Origin: Hymenobacter nitidus
GTDB taxonomy: Bacteria > Bacteroidota > Bacteroidia > Cytophagales > Hymenobacteraceae
Reading direction: 5' to 3'
DNA: 64,000 nt
Assembly: GCF_020447315.1 (NCBI RefSeq)
Contig: NZ_JAJADQ010000001.1
Span: 718,909 to 782,908 of the forward strand
Shown here: positions 20,253-28,335 of the stretch, piece after piece
Layout: each line of letters opens with the position of its first letter
How positions within the stretch are numbered: the stretch's first letter is position 1
The notes under the pieces: model-generated
Databases searched by the model: none
Seen by the model: only the letters and a program-made list of their open reading frames with translations
What the model was told of the DNA's origin: nothing
Made by a program: the position numbers and the translations under genes

Positions 20253-20305
20253 GCCACCTGCCTAACTTATCGCCCGCCCTACCCCGGCCGCGTGGTAGGG
20301 GCTAC

Positions 20306-20360
20306 GACCAAAACAGCCTTCGCTACGACCAAAACGGTCAAGGCGAAGGCTGTTTTGGTC
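20306..20360. terminator. hairpin terminator with internal direct repeat
   Basis: Perfect 17-base-pair stem (20306-20322 with 20344-20360). The loop repeats the CTACGACCAAAAC segment found at the base of the 5' arm, so two alternative pairings are possible. It lies after the SusC-like gene stop. Confidence 0.6.
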
Positions 20361-20405
20361 AAACGAGTCGCTGAAACGGTCACTCGTTTGAGCGTTTTGC
20401 TCAAA
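20359..20405. repeat. two further overlapping hairpins
   Basis: TCAAACGAGT (20359-20368) pairs with ACTCGTTTGA (20382-20391), and TTTGAGC (20387-20393) pairs with GCTCAAA (20399-20405). The two share bases and are mutually exclusive. They sit between the upstream terminator hairpin and the convergent gene ending at 20429. Confidence 0.55.
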
Positions 20406-20428
20406 TCAGGCGGGTTGCCCATCAGGCG

Positions 20429-20905
20429 TCAGGCCGACTTGGGGGTGACTTTCGCGGTGCCTCGGGGCCGGGCGTAGTAGGCATTGATCTTCTGGCGCAG
20501 TTCGCCCAGCGTCGTCGATTCGCCTTTATCCTTTTCGATGTCCTCGTGTACGTTGTTGGTCATGAACAGAATATCGGAGCCCAGCACGTTAATGGCGTTA
20601 TCCAGCCGTTTGAGTTCGGGCTCCAGTTGGTTGCGCAGGGACGTCAAGGCGCGGTACGCCTCTATTTTTGCCCGCAGCTGCTCCGGGTCGCAGCTCTTGC
20701 GCATCACGTCGGGGTCCTGCTCGGCGGCCTGCAGGGCCAGGTCGGCCAAGGGCAGGCGCTCAGCACTGATGGTAGTGGAGGTGATAAGCTCGGCGGGCTG
20801 CTGGGGCACGAAGGCCAGCTTGCCTTGCAGCGCATTCACGGCTGCACGGGCCGCCGCCATGTCGGTTTCGGCCAGATTGGCCGCAAAATTATTGCCTTTG
20901 GGCAT
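20429..20905 (-). CDS. hypothetical helical protein
   Basis: A 158-residue protein from the ATG at 20905 (MPKGNNFAANLAETD). The longer upstream ORF has a Cys/Trp-rich unlikely extension. The sequence is almost entirely amphipathic helix with conserved-looking 'LRNQLEPELKRLDNAINVLGSDI' and 'TLGELRQKINAYYARPRG' segments. No signal peptide or catalytic motif. Possibly a coiled-coil structural protein; no family was recognised. Confidence 0.5.
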   Translation of the reverse strand: MPKGNNFAANLAETDMAAARAAVNALQGKLAFVPQQPAELITSTTISAERLPLADLALQAAEQDPDVMRKSCDPEQLRAKIEAYRALTSLRNQLEPELKRLDNAINVLGSDILFMTNNVHEDIEKDKGESTTLGELRQKINAYYARPRGTAKVTPKSA

Positions 20906-21142
20906 GATAAGGGGAAGGGGGATAAGTGAAGAATAGAACCACGTGCAATAGGAAATAGTACTAGAGCAGACCGGCACCGTAACAGCCGGCAATAGAGGTA
21001 CCCAGTTACGCATTAATCGGCATGCCGCCACCAGCCCTCGAAAAACTTTTCTTACCCCGGTCACTGTTTTCCTTTACCTGTACGTTTGCTGGGTTCCTAA
21101 CTTTGGGCGGGGCCCCAGCCCCGCCTCCTTACCTTGCCACCC

Positions 21143-22423
21143 ATGATTCAATTTGAAGAATTCACCCTCGCCAACGGCCTGCGCTGCATCGTGCACGAGG
21201 ATCATACCACCCCCATTGCCGTCCTGAATGTGCTCTACAACGTCGGCTCGCGCGACGAGGACGAGCAGCACACCGGCTTTGCCCACTTGTTTGAGCACCT
21301 GATGTTCTCGGGCTCGGTAAACATCCCCAGCTACGACGAGCCCCTGCAATACGTGGGGGGCGAAAACAACGCCTTCACCTCCCCCGACATCACCAACTAC
21401 TACCTCACGCTGCCGGCGGCCAACCTCGAAACCGCCTTCTGGCTCGAATCGGACCGGATGCTGGGCCTGGCCTTTTCGGAAAACGGTCTGGAGGTGCAGC
21501 GCAAAGTGGTGGTCGAGGAATTTAAGCAGAACTACCTCAACCAGCCCTACGGCGACGTATGGCTGAAGCTGAGGCCCCTGGCCTACCAGCAGCACCCCTA
21601 CCAGTGGCCCACCATCGGCAAGGAAATCAGCCATATCGAAAACGCGGTAATGGACGACGTGCGGGCCTTCTTCGCCAAGCACTACTCCCCCGTCAATGCC
21701 ATCCTGGTGGTGGCCGGCCCCATCACGGTAGCCGAAGCGCGTCGCCTGGCCGAGAAGTGGTTTGAGCCCATTCCGGCCGGCACGCCCTACAAGCGGCAAC
21801 TGCCTGCCGAGCCCCGCCAAACCGCCCCGCGCCACCTCGATATTACGGCCGACGTGCCCGTAAGCGCCTATTACAAGGTGTACCATATGCCCGGCCGGGC
21901 CGAGGAAGCCTACCACACCGCCGATTTGCTCAGCGACGTGCTGGGCCGGGGCAAGTCGTCACGCCTGTATCAGCAGCTAGTGAAGGACCAGCCGTTGTTT
22001 AACTCTATTTCCGCTTCCTGCACGGGCTCCCTGGAGCCGGGCCTGCTCGTTATCAGCGGCCGCCTCAACGCGGGCGTCACGCTGGAAGAGGCCAATGCCG
22101 CCGTGGAAGCCGTGGTGGCTGAGCTGCGCCAGAACTTGGTGCCGGAACTGGAGCTGGAAAAGGTAAAAAACCAGGCCGAAGCCAGCATTGTGTTCGAGGA
22201 AATCGAGCTGCTCAACCGGGCCATGAACCTGGCCTACAGCAAGCTTATCGGCGACGCCAACCTGGTAAACGAGGAAAGCGCCAAGGTGCAGGCCGTCACG
22301 GCGGAAGGCTTGTTGGCCATTGCCCAGGACATTCTGCGGCCCGAAAACAGCACCACGCTCTATTACCGCGCCCAACCCACGGTAGCCGCAGCGGAACCTG
22401 CAGCAGTCGGCGCCGAGGAGTAG
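21143..22423 (+). CDS. M16 family zinc metallopeptidase
   Basis: A 426-residue peptidase from the ATG at 21143; an in-frame TTG nine bases earlier is less likely. It carries the inverted zinc motif H48-L-F-E51-H52 and the downstream acidic region 'KVVVEEFKQNY' with the third ligand Glu. The two halves are both M16-like, the second starting near 'VPVSAYYKVYHMPGRAEEAYH'. No signal peptide is obvious, so it may be cytoplasmic, although many Bacteroidota M16 proteins are periplasmic. A TACCTTG sequence lies just upstream of the start. Confidence 0.88.
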   Translation: MIQFEEFTLANGLRCIVHEDHTTPIAVLNVLYNVGSRDEDEQHTGFAHLFEHLMFSGSVNIPSYDEPLQYVGGENNAFTSPDITNYYLTLPAANLETAFWLESDRMLGLAFSENGLEVQRKVVVEEFKQNYLNQPYGDVWLKLRPLAYQQHPYQWPTIGKEISHIENAVMDDVRAFFAKHYSPVNAILVVAGPITVAEARRLAEKWFEPIPAGTPYKRQLPAEPRQTAPRHLDITADVPVSAYYKVYHMPGRAEEAYHTADLLSDVLGRGKSSRLYQQLVKDQPLFNSISASCTGSLEPGLLVISGRLNAGVTLEEANAAVEAVVAELRQNLVPELELEKVKNQAEASIVFEEIELLNRAMNLAYSKLIGDANLVNEESAKVQAVTAEGLLAIAQDILRPENSTTLYYRAQPTVAAAEPAAVGAEE

Positions 22424-22434
22424 TTCAGCGCCAA

Positions 22435-22485
22435 GCCCCAATAAAAAAGCCCACCCGGAACTCGGGTGGGCTTTTTTATTGGGGC
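22435..22485. terminator. bidirectional intrinsic terminator
   Basis: Perfect 23-base-pair stem with short loop; arms contain A-run/GC-rich/T-run in both directions. It lies between the convergent M16 gene and the small secreted protein gene. Confidence 0.85.
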
Positions 22486-22501
22486 GTTAGAAAAGCTTGG
22501 C

Positions 22502-23068
22502 TTACCAGCCGCTGCCGGAAGAACCCCAACCGTCGTCGGCTTTCTTAGCGGGAGCTTTCTTGGCGGGTGCTTTCTTGGGGGCGGCTGGAGCAGCAGCGGC
22601 TGTGCTTACCTTCTTGGTAGTCGTGGCCGAAGCAGCTTTGGTAGCCGGAGCCGCTACGGGAGCCGCAACTTCGGTGGTAGTGACGGCTGGCGCTGCCGGA
22701 GCCGCTACTGGAGTAGCCTCTACCATCGGCGCGGGTGCCGTCGTATTGACACTCACGTTACGCTTCACATACGGAGCCAGGGGGCGGCCCCGATAATCCA
22801 TGCGTACGCGGTGCGAAGGAGCAGCGGTAAAGCCCGGAGCAATGGCAAAGCCATTGGATTGCGGCGGCGCTGCCTCCGCAGCCGAAGCTGGCGCGGCAAA
22901 GCCGCTGCTGGCTGCTGGCTCGACGGCCGGGGCGGGCGCGGGTTCAGCTGCTGCCGGGGCCGGCGTGGCGGGCGTTTTAGCCGGTTTTGAGCGGCTTTGT
23001 TGGGCTAGTGCGTTTGAGGTGCTCAACACGGCAACCAACAACAGGCACGAAAAAACGGGACGTAGCAT
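22502..23068 (-). CDS. secreted Ala/Pro-rich protein with APG...DYxGRP motif
   Basis: A 188-residue protein from the ATG at 23068. Signal peptide (FSCLLLVAVLSTSNALAQ), then low-complexity Ala/Pro/Thr/Lys sequence. In the middle lies 'IAPGFTAAPSHRVRMDYRGR' followed by P-L, which matches a motif in the next two genes. The C-terminus ends with repeated A-P-A-K-K and 'DGWGSSGSGW'. It is the first of three adjacent genes sharing this motif. Function unknown; probably surface- or periplasm-exposed. Confidence 0.55.
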   Translation of the reverse strand: MLRPVFSCLLLVAVLSTSNALAQQSRSKPAKTPATPAPAAAEPAPAPAVEPAASSGFAAPASAAEAAPPQSNGFAIAPGFTAAPSHRVRMDYRGRPLAPYVKRNVSVNTTAPAPMVEATPVAAPAAPAVTTTEVAAPVAAPATKAASATTTKKVSTAAAAPAAPKKAPAKKAPAKKADDGWGSSGSGW

Positions 23069-23195
23069 AGCGAAAAAACAAGTGGGAGTAGGGAATTTCA
23101 CTTTCCCCTACTACGCAGAAAATGGAGGATTTGTGCCTGAAACCACAAAAATATCTACTCCATAAGTAATTATGGGGCCTGGGCAGATATTTTTC

Positions 23196-23543
23196 TTACC
23201 GCCGCTTCCGGGTTTTGGCGGGCGCGGCTGGCGCCGGCGCTGTTTGCCCCGACGAAATGGTGGAGCTGGTAGAAGCCGGCTTGGGCGTCTTCTTTTTGAT
23301 GGGGCGGCCCATATAGTCGGTGCTGGGCGGGGTAGGCATGTTGATGCGCATGCCGGGGGCCAGGCGTTGGCGGTCCTCATCGGAGTAGCGGCGGTTGTTT
23401 GAGGTGCGAGCTACTGCGCGGGTGCGGGAAGCGGAGGCTGTTTTGTGGTAGCCGCTGGTGCGCTTGGTCTGGGCCTGGGCCGTGAACAGAGGCAGTAGCA
23501 GCGCTACGCTCAATAACCAGAAAAAGAGTTGGGGGTACCGCAT
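23196..23543 (-). CDS. secreted basic protein with APG...DYxGRP motif
   Basis: A 115-residue protein with signal peptide (LFFWLLSVALLLPLFTAQAQ). The mature part is Arg/Ser/Lys-rich and includes 'LAPGMRINMPTPPSTDYMGR' followed by P-I-K-K-K, the motif shared with its neighbours. Ends with Ala/Pro-rich then K-T-R-K-R-R. No family recognised. Confidence 0.5.
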   Translation of the reverse strand: MRYPQLFFWLLSVALLLPLFTAQAQTKRTSGYHKTASASRTRAVARTSNNRRYSDEDRQRLAPGMRINMPTPPSTDYMGRPIKKKTPKPASTSSTISSGQTAPAPAAPAKTRKRR

Positions 23544-23615
23544 AAGAAACCGGTGAAGATGTGAAACATAGACTTCTGGCTCCTAGTACGGTACCCCCGA
23601 CTTTTTGGCGAACTA

Positions 23616-24125
23616 TTACTCAGCCGAGGCAGCGGTAGTCGCGGCAACGGTCGAAGACTTGGCAATCTTGGCGGCTACCTTGGCATCCTGACGCTTGGCT
23701 TTGCGCACGGGGCGGCCCCAATAGTCGGTGCTGGTACCGCGGTACGGGGCGGTGTTCATGCCGGGAGCAATCATCTGACCGGAAGACTGCATCATCGGGT
23801 CGTCGCTGCCGTCCTCTACTACTGCGGCCGCCAGTTTCTCTTTCTTCTTGAGGGGTCGGCCCCACCAGTCGGTGCTGGGCGTGTTGTGCACGCTCAGGCT
23901 GATGCCGGGGGCGCTGCTCCAGCCCGTGTTATAACTGGTAGGCTCGGCCGAGGCAGCCGCAACGGGCTGTTCTACGGCGGCCCGGGGTGCGTTCATCGTC
24001 CAGGGGTCGAGTTCGGGCGAGGCCCATTCGGTGGCCGAGCCAACGGAGGTGTTCTGGGATTGGGCCTGGGCGGAAGCGGCGCCGAATACAAATAAGAGGA
24101 AGGCGGAAGACAGGAAACGGTTCAT
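23616..24125 (-). CDS. secreted protein with two APG...D(Y/W)WGRP motifs
   Basis: A 169-residue protein with signal peptide ending A-Q-A-Q. It holds two copies of the shared motif: 'APGISLSVHNTPSTDWWGR' then P-L-K-K-K (about 73-96) and 'APGMNTAPYRGTSTDYWGR' then P-V-R-K (about 119-141). The rest is Ala/Ser/Thr-rich. Together with the two downstream genes it forms a small family encoded in tandem. The basic residues after each G-R-P suggest an electrostatic ligand, but this is inference. Confidence 0.55.
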   Translation of the reverse strand: MNRFLSSAFLLFVFGAASAQAQSQNTSVGSATEWASPELDPWTMNAPRAAVEQPVAAASAEPTSYNTGWSSAPGISLSVHNTPSTDWWGRPLKKKEKLAAAVVEDGSDDPMMQSSGQMIAPGMNTAPYRGTSTDYWGRPVRKAKRQDAKVAAKIAKSSTVAATTAASAE

Positions 24126-24323
24126 AACTCAGAAAAGACGAAAGGATGAAAAATAGACCAGGCGCGGAGCCGTCGGCGTATAACTCGAACGGGTGGCGCC
24201 CCGCGTTCAGTCTTCTGTGCCGCTTGTATCAGGAGTTTTGCAGCAATCGTACCAACTTTTTTCGCGGCGGTTGGGCCTGGGCACCAAGCCGGGGATTTGC
24301 GGGTGGATTTTGCGCCGGAAGCG

Positions 24324-24331
24324 TACCTTTG
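24324..24331 (+). promoter_or_regulatory. -7 element (TACCTTTG) abutting pheS start
   Basis: Exact TAnnTTTG match ending seven bases before the pheS ATG. A TTTG at 24296-24299 lies 24 bases upstream, slightly beyond the usual spacing. Suggests a leaderless or nearly leaderless transcript. Confidence 0.5.
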
Positions 24332-24338
24332 CCCTACT

Positions 24339-25382
24339 ATGCAGGACCAAATCAACCGCCTTCGCGCCGAAATCGAAGCTTACGACCTCGCCGCTCCCGA
24401 TCAGCTGGAGCAGTTCCGCATTGCCTTCACCGGGCGCAAAGGGCAGCTGGCCGATTTGTTCGACCTGCTCAAAACCGTGCCCCAGGACCAGCGTCGGGCC
24501 GTGGGCCAGGAGCTGAACCAGCTCAAGCAGCTGGCCCTGGATAAATTTACCCAGCGCCAGCAGGAGCTGGAGGCCGCCGCCCAGAATGCCCCCGCCGACC
24601 CCACGTTTGACTACACCCTGCCGGTGGTGCCCAACGCCCTAGGCACGCGCCACCCTCTGAGCCTGGTACGTGAGGAAATGGTGCGCATCTTCTCCCGTAT
24701 CGGCTTCAACGTGGCCGAAGGACCGGAAATCGAGGACGACTGGCACAACTTCACGGCCCTGAACTTCCCGGAAAACCACCCGGCCCGCGACATGCAGGAC
24801 ACCTTCTTCGTGACCCGCAACCCCGCCGACCCAACCCACGATGCGCTGCTGCGCACCCATACCAGCACCGTGCAGGTGCGCGTGATGGAAAGCCAGCAGC
24901 CTCCTATCCGCAGCATCATGCCCGGCCGCGTGTACCGCAACGAGGCTATTTCGGCCCGGGCCCATATGATGTTCCATCAGGTAGAAGGCATCTTCATCGA
25001 CGAAGGCGTGAGCTTTGCCGATTTGAAGCAGACGGTGTATTACTTCGTGCAGGAAATGTTCGGGCAGGACATTCAAATCCGGTTCCGGCCCTCCTTCTTC
25101 CCCTTCACCGAGCCCAGCGCCGAAATTGACATCACCTGCCTGATCTGCAAGGGCACGGGCTGCAACATCTGCAAGCAAAGCGGCTGGGTCGAAATCGGGG
25201 GCTGCGGCATGGTCGACCCCAACGTGCTGGAGCAGTCCGGCATCGACCCGGAACGGTACTCGGGCTATGCCTGGGGCATGGGCATCGAGCGGATTACCAT
25301 GCTCAAGTACCAAATCAAAGACCTGCGCCTGTTCACCGAAAACGACCTGCGCTTCCTGCGCCAGTTTGAAGGCGTGCAATAA
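24339..25382 (+). CDS. pheS: phenylalanine--tRNA ligase alpha subunit
   Basis: A 347-residue subunit of the alpha2beta2 enzyme that charges tRNA-Phe. The start MQDQINRLRAEIEAY is chosen at 24339, since the upstream extension is not family-like. The N-terminal coiled-coil arm (about 1-85) is followed by the class II core: motif 1 region 'TRHPLSLVREEMVRIF', motif 2 region 'GRVYRNEAISARAHMMFHQ', and motif 3 'GYAWGMGIERITMLKY' near the C-terminus. A four-Cys zinc-like insertion (CLICKGTGCNIC) is present. pheT is not adjacent. Confidence 0.96.
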   Translation: MQDQINRLRAEIEAYDLAAPDQLEQFRIAFTGRKGQLADLFDLLKTVPQDQRRAVGQELNQLKQLALDKFTQRQQELEAAAQNAPADPTFDYTLPVVPNALGTRHPLSLVREEMVRIFSRIGFNVAEGPEIEDDWHNFTALNFPENHPARDMQDTFFVTRNPADPTHDALLRTHTSTVQVRVMESQQPPIRSIMPGRVYRNEAISARAHMMFHQVEGIFIDEGVSFADLKQTVYYFVQEMFGQDIQIRFRPSFFPFTEPSAEIDITCLICKGTGCNICKQSGWVEIGGCGMVDPNVLEQSGIDPERYSGYAWGMGIERITMLKYQIKDLRLFTENDLRFLRQFEGVQ

Positions 25383-25538
25383 GCTTGCTCCTCTTACCAG
25401 TACGTTGGGTCTGAAAGCCGCCTTGGAACGAGAAGTAGTAGCTTCCGCGTTTTAAGGCGACTTTTCGTTTCGGCCTCTTCCTAACCGGCCCGCATTCCGT
25501 ATAGCGTGCGGCTGCTTGTCACCCTTGTTTATCTGCTT

Positions 25539-25979
25539 ATGAACTGGCTTTCCTCTTCCCGTACGTTGCTGGCCGTTATAGCTGCCGCAGGCGTTGGGCT
25601 CTGTACTGGCTGCGGCAGCAATTCCGAGGCGCAGCCCCAGATTCCGCTGGCTGCTTTCAACGAGGTGCTGAACCTCACCGACCAGCAGAACAGCAACCTC
25701 CGCTTTGATAATGGCGCCGTATATCACACCGGCGGGGTGCGCGGCCTGATTGTGGTACGGCAGAACGCCAGCACCTATCTGGCCTTTGAGCGCACCTGCA
25801 CCTATAACTCGGCCGACACCTGCGCCCGGGTCAAGTTCGTTCAGTTCGCCCAGATATTTGACCCCTGCTGCAAGTCCCAATTCAACTTCCAGGGGCAGGT
25901 GCAAGGCGGCCCAGCTAACCTTCCCCTTCGGCGCTACTCGACTTCTTTATCGGGCAACATCCTGACAATCACTAACTAG
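25539..25979 (+). CDS. lipoprotein with degenerate Rieske-like domain
   Basis: A 146-residue protein from the ATG at 25539. Lipoprotein signal with lipobox C-T-G-C, then a Rieske-like fold: 'FERTCTYNSADTCARV' in the position of the first cluster loop and 'FDPCCKSQFNFQGQVQGGP' in the second, followed by 'LPLRRYSTSLSGNILTI', typical of Rieske C-termini. In true Rieske proteins each loop supplies one Cys and one His (CxH and CxxH). Here the histidines are absent, so a standard 2Fe-2S cluster is unlikely. Similar Cys-only versions occur in Bacteroidota. Confidence 0.6.
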   Translation: MNWLSSSRTLLAVIAAAGVGLCTGCGSNSEAQPQIPLAAFNEVLNLTDQQNSNLRFDNGAVYHTGGVRGLIVVRQNASTYLAFERTCTYNSADTCARVKFVQFAQIFDPCCKSQFNFQGQVQGGPANLPLRRYSTSLSGNILTITN

Positions 25980-26075
25980 ATTATTTTCTGCAATTATTTT
26001 TACCATATTGCTTGCACAAACTAGCCGGGTGCACTAATATTGCACCCGCAACGACAGATAAACGTCGCCATAACC

Positions 26076-26152
26076 GCTTCCTTAGCTCAGCCGGTTAGAG
26101 CATCTGACTGTTAATCAGAGGGTCCCTGGTTCGAGCCCAGGAGGGAGCGCCA
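26076..26152 (+). tRNA. tRNA-Asn (GTT)
   Basis: Full cloverleaf: acceptor arms GCTTCCT / AGGGAGC (one G-U pair), D-arm GCTC/GAGC, anticodon stem TCTGA/TCAGA with loop CTGTTAA giving anticodon GTT at 26110-26112, T-arm CCTGG/CCAGG with TTCGAGC loop. The 3' CCA is encoded (26150-26152). Confidence 0.97.
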
Positions 26153-26154
26153 CG

Positions 26155-26206
26155 AAGCCCGGTAGTAGACTTTAAACCAGTCTGTTACCGGGCTTTCTCT
26201 TTTTTG
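26155..26206 (+). terminator. terminator downstream of tRNA-Asn
   Basis: Arms AAGCCCGGTA.. / ..TACCGGGCTT (about 17 pairs with two mismatches) followed by TTCTCTTTTTT, immediately after the tRNA. Confidence 0.8.
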
Positions 26207-26229
26207 CCACCCACCGGCGCGGTGGGTGG
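26207..26229. repeat. small perfect palindrome
   Basis: CCACCCACCG (26207-26216) and CGGTGGGTGG (26220-26229) around a 3-base loop, between the tRNA terminator and the next hairpin. Confidence 0.5.
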
Positions 26230-26238
26230 ATAGCGCAG

Positions 26239-26280
26239 AAACGCTAACGAGCGGACCAGATGGTCCGCTCGTTAGCGTTT
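26239..26280. terminator. perfect 20-bp hairpin downstream of the response-regulator gene
   Basis: Arms 26239-26258 and 26261-26280 are exactly complementary with a 2-base centre. It lies 26 bases past the response-regulator stop on the minus strand. Its core is nearly identical, with compensating changes, to the hairpin at 28121-28146. Confidence 0.6.
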
Positions 26281-26306
26281 GGGGATAAAGACTGGTAGAT
26301 ATCTGA

Positions 26307-26726
26307 CTATGCCGGAAACTGGCGCTGGAAATGCAGCTTGAGAATGGTATCGAGCTTTTCCTTGGTGAGCGGCTTGCTAACCAACCCGGCGATGGGCATA
26401 GATTCCACGCGGCCGAGGTCGACGGAACTCATAGATGCCGTATGCATCACGATGACCACGGCTTGCTGCTGGCTCTCGGGCAGGCGCTGGTATTGCTCCA
26501 CGAAGGCCATGCCGTCCATACCAGGCATTTTTACGTCGAGCAGTACCAGCACCGGGCTGCTGGGATTGGCATCGGCGGCGAGGTCTTCCAAGACGGCCAG
26601 GGCATCGGCGCCGTCGTTGGCGGCGCGGTACTGGTCGGCTACGCCAAGCTGCCGGAGCAGGCGTTCATTGAGGTCGTTGGTGAGCGGATCGTCATCGACC
26701 AGCAGCACACTGGAGAGTTTTATCAT
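26307..26726 (-). CDS. single-domain response regulator
   Basis: A 139-residue CheY-like receiver domain from the ATG at 26726 (MIKLSSVLLVDDDPLT). Acidic pair D-D-D at 11-13, phospho-acceptor Asp64 in 'VLLDVKMPGMDG', Thr in 'MHTAS' and Lys in 'SKPLTKEK' are all present. There is no output domain, so it acts through protein contacts or a phosphorelay. It lies 95 bases downstream of the PAS histidine kinase on the same strand and is the probable partner. Confidence 0.9.
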   Translation of the reverse strand: MIKLSSVLLVDDDPLTNDLNERLLRQLGVADQYRAANDGADALAVLEDLAADANPSSPVLVLLDVKMPGMDGMAFVEQYQRLPESQQQAVVIVMHTASMSSVDLGRVESMPIAGLVSKPLTKEKLDTILKLHFQRQFPA

Positions 26727-26821
26727 AGAAGTAGCGGTGCAGTGGGCCGTGGGCAATGGCAGGTCGGACGAAGCCGGTACCTGCTCAGCCAGGCCGCACA
26801 AAACTAGCACAACCCTGCTGA

Positions 26822-28024
26822 TCAGGCTAACTCAATGAAAAAGGTAGTACCCTCTTTTTCGCGGCTTTCGAGCCAGATGGCTCCGCCGTGGAGTTCGACG
26901 ATTTGCTTGGCGATAAAAAGGCCGAGGCCGGTCGTGACTTCGCCGTGCAGACCGGCGCGGCGCGTGGGATTGAACTTGTCGAACAGGTTGTTGTGCAGCT
27001 TGCTGGGAATACCGATGCCGGTGTCGCGCACCGTGAGGCGCGCTTTGCCCTCGTGCTCGCGCAAACCGACGGTCACGGTGCCCCCGGCGGGCGTAAATTT
27101 CAGGGCATTGTGAAGCAGGTTGTCGAGTACTCGGCCAAACTTTTCGGGGTGCAGGCGGGCCTGAATGGGCTTCGGGGCCAAGTCCAGGGTCAGCGTAATG
27201 CCTTTCTCCTGAGCCGAGAGGCGGTGCAGGTCCAACTGCTCCGTCAGGTAGGCGTGTAAGTCGGTAGGGCGTTTCTGCAAGCCGTTCTCGTCGAGGTCAC
27301 CGACGTAGAGCACGTCGCGCAGCAGCACGTGGGCGTGGGCACACGACGCCTGAATGAGGCTGAGGTAATGCACCATTTCGGGCGGTGGCGGCGCTTCGCC
27401 GCTGCGGCTAGCCACTTCGCGCAGCAGCAGGTCGGTGAGCAGCTCGATGTGGGCAATAGGGCCCTTCAGGTCGTGGGTGGCGAGCTGCAGGATGGTTTCC
27501 TGGGCATCGTATACACGCTTTAGCTTGGCTTCCAGGCTTTTGCGCTCGGAAATATCTTCCAGGATGGTGTATCCCAACTCGCCGTCTTCGTCGGGAAAAA
27601 GCACCGAATGAATCTGGCACCAGAACGAGGAGCCGTCTTTGCGTACCATGCACGTTTCGAGCGTGAAGGCCGGTAGTTTGTGCTCCCACAAGCGGGTTTG
27701 CAAATCCTGCCAGTCGGCGCGGTGGTCGGGATGGGCAAACTCCATGATTTTGTGCCCTACCAGATCTTCCACGCTGGCGCAGCCCAACATATCTACCACT
27801 GCCTGGTTGGCCTGACGAATGGTTAGATCAGAAGTAATGATTTTCTGACCGAGCGGGGCGTTTTCAAACACTGTACGGAAACGCACCTGACTTTGCTCGT
27901 AGCGGTCGAGGGGGCGACTGTCTGCCGAACTGGTTTCCTGGGATGCAGCAGGCTTTCCGCTCGAGCCCTCATTTTCAGCCGCAGCGGCACGGGATGATGG
28001 GGCAGGATTGGGCGTTTGCGGCAT
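26822..28024 (-). CDS. PAS-domain sensor histidine kinase (cytoplasmic)
   Basis: A 400-residue kinase from the ATG at 28024 (MPQTPNPAPSS); the longer ORF upstream reads through a hairpin and is unlikely. After a low-complexity N-terminus it has one PAS/PAC domain (about 48-165, ending 'YTILEDISERK'), a HisKA helix with 'LQLATHDLKGPIAHIE' (phospho-His near 180), and a HATPase domain with N box 'NLLHNALKFTP', 'DTGIGIP' and 'GLGLFIAKQI'. There are no membrane segments. The signal is probably cytoplasmic or redox-related through PAS; this is inference. Confidence 0.9.
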   Translation of the reverse strand: MPQTPNPAPSSRAAAAENEGSSGKPAASQETSSADSRPLDRYEQSQVRFRTVFENAPLGQKIITSDLTIRQANQAVVDMLGCASVEDLVGHKIMEFAHPDHRADWQDLQTRLWEHKLPAFTLETCMVRKDGSSFWCQIHSVLFPDEDGELGYTILEDISERKSLEAKLKRVYDAQETILQLATHDLKGPIAHIELLTDLLLREVASRSGEAPPPPEMVHYLSLIQASCAHAHVLLRDVLYVGDLDENGLQKRPTDLHAYLTEQLDLHRLSAQEKGITLTLDLAPKPIQARLHPEKFGRVLDNLLHNALKFTPAGGTVTVGLREHEGKARLTVRDTGIGIPSKLHNNLFDKFNPTRRAGLHGEVTTGLGLFIAKQIVELHGGAIWLESREKEGTTFFIELA

Positions 28025-28335
28025 GTGACGGGGTACAGTATTGTGTCTGTATACGGAAGGTACCCTTAAAAAACGAGCTTCGTGGGCCGGCCTCACTCTC
28101 CAGCGGCGAGGTGAAACGAAACGAGCGGGCCAGTTGGCCCGCTCGTGCTGGTTTAATAACAAGGAAATAGTGGTCTGGGGTAAGTTGGCGTACAACCGCG
28201 ACGCCCGCCGCCGGGAAACGGCCCAACAGATTCCAGTGGCCCAGCCACAAAAAATTCAGCGGCCAAAGAACCGGCGTAGGGCCGAAGAGCCGCCCGGCAT
28301 GCACCCGACCCGCGGCACGGGCCGGGAAAAAAGCG
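28025..28335. other. intergenic spacer between acylase and histidine kinase genes
   Basis: 311 bases with no convincing gene. The only clear structure is the 12-base-pair hairpin at 28121-28146. It must contain the end of the acylase transcription unit and the promoter of the two-component pair. Overlapping ORFs are compositionally unlike genes. Confidence 0.5.
28121..28146 (-). terminator. hairpin, probable end of the NRPS-cluster transcript
   Basis: ACGAGCGGGCCA / TGGCCCGCTCGT with a GT centre, followed on the minus strand by a T-rich TTCGTTTC. It lies about 190 bases past the acylase stop, the last gene of the minus-strand block. Confidence 0.45.
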
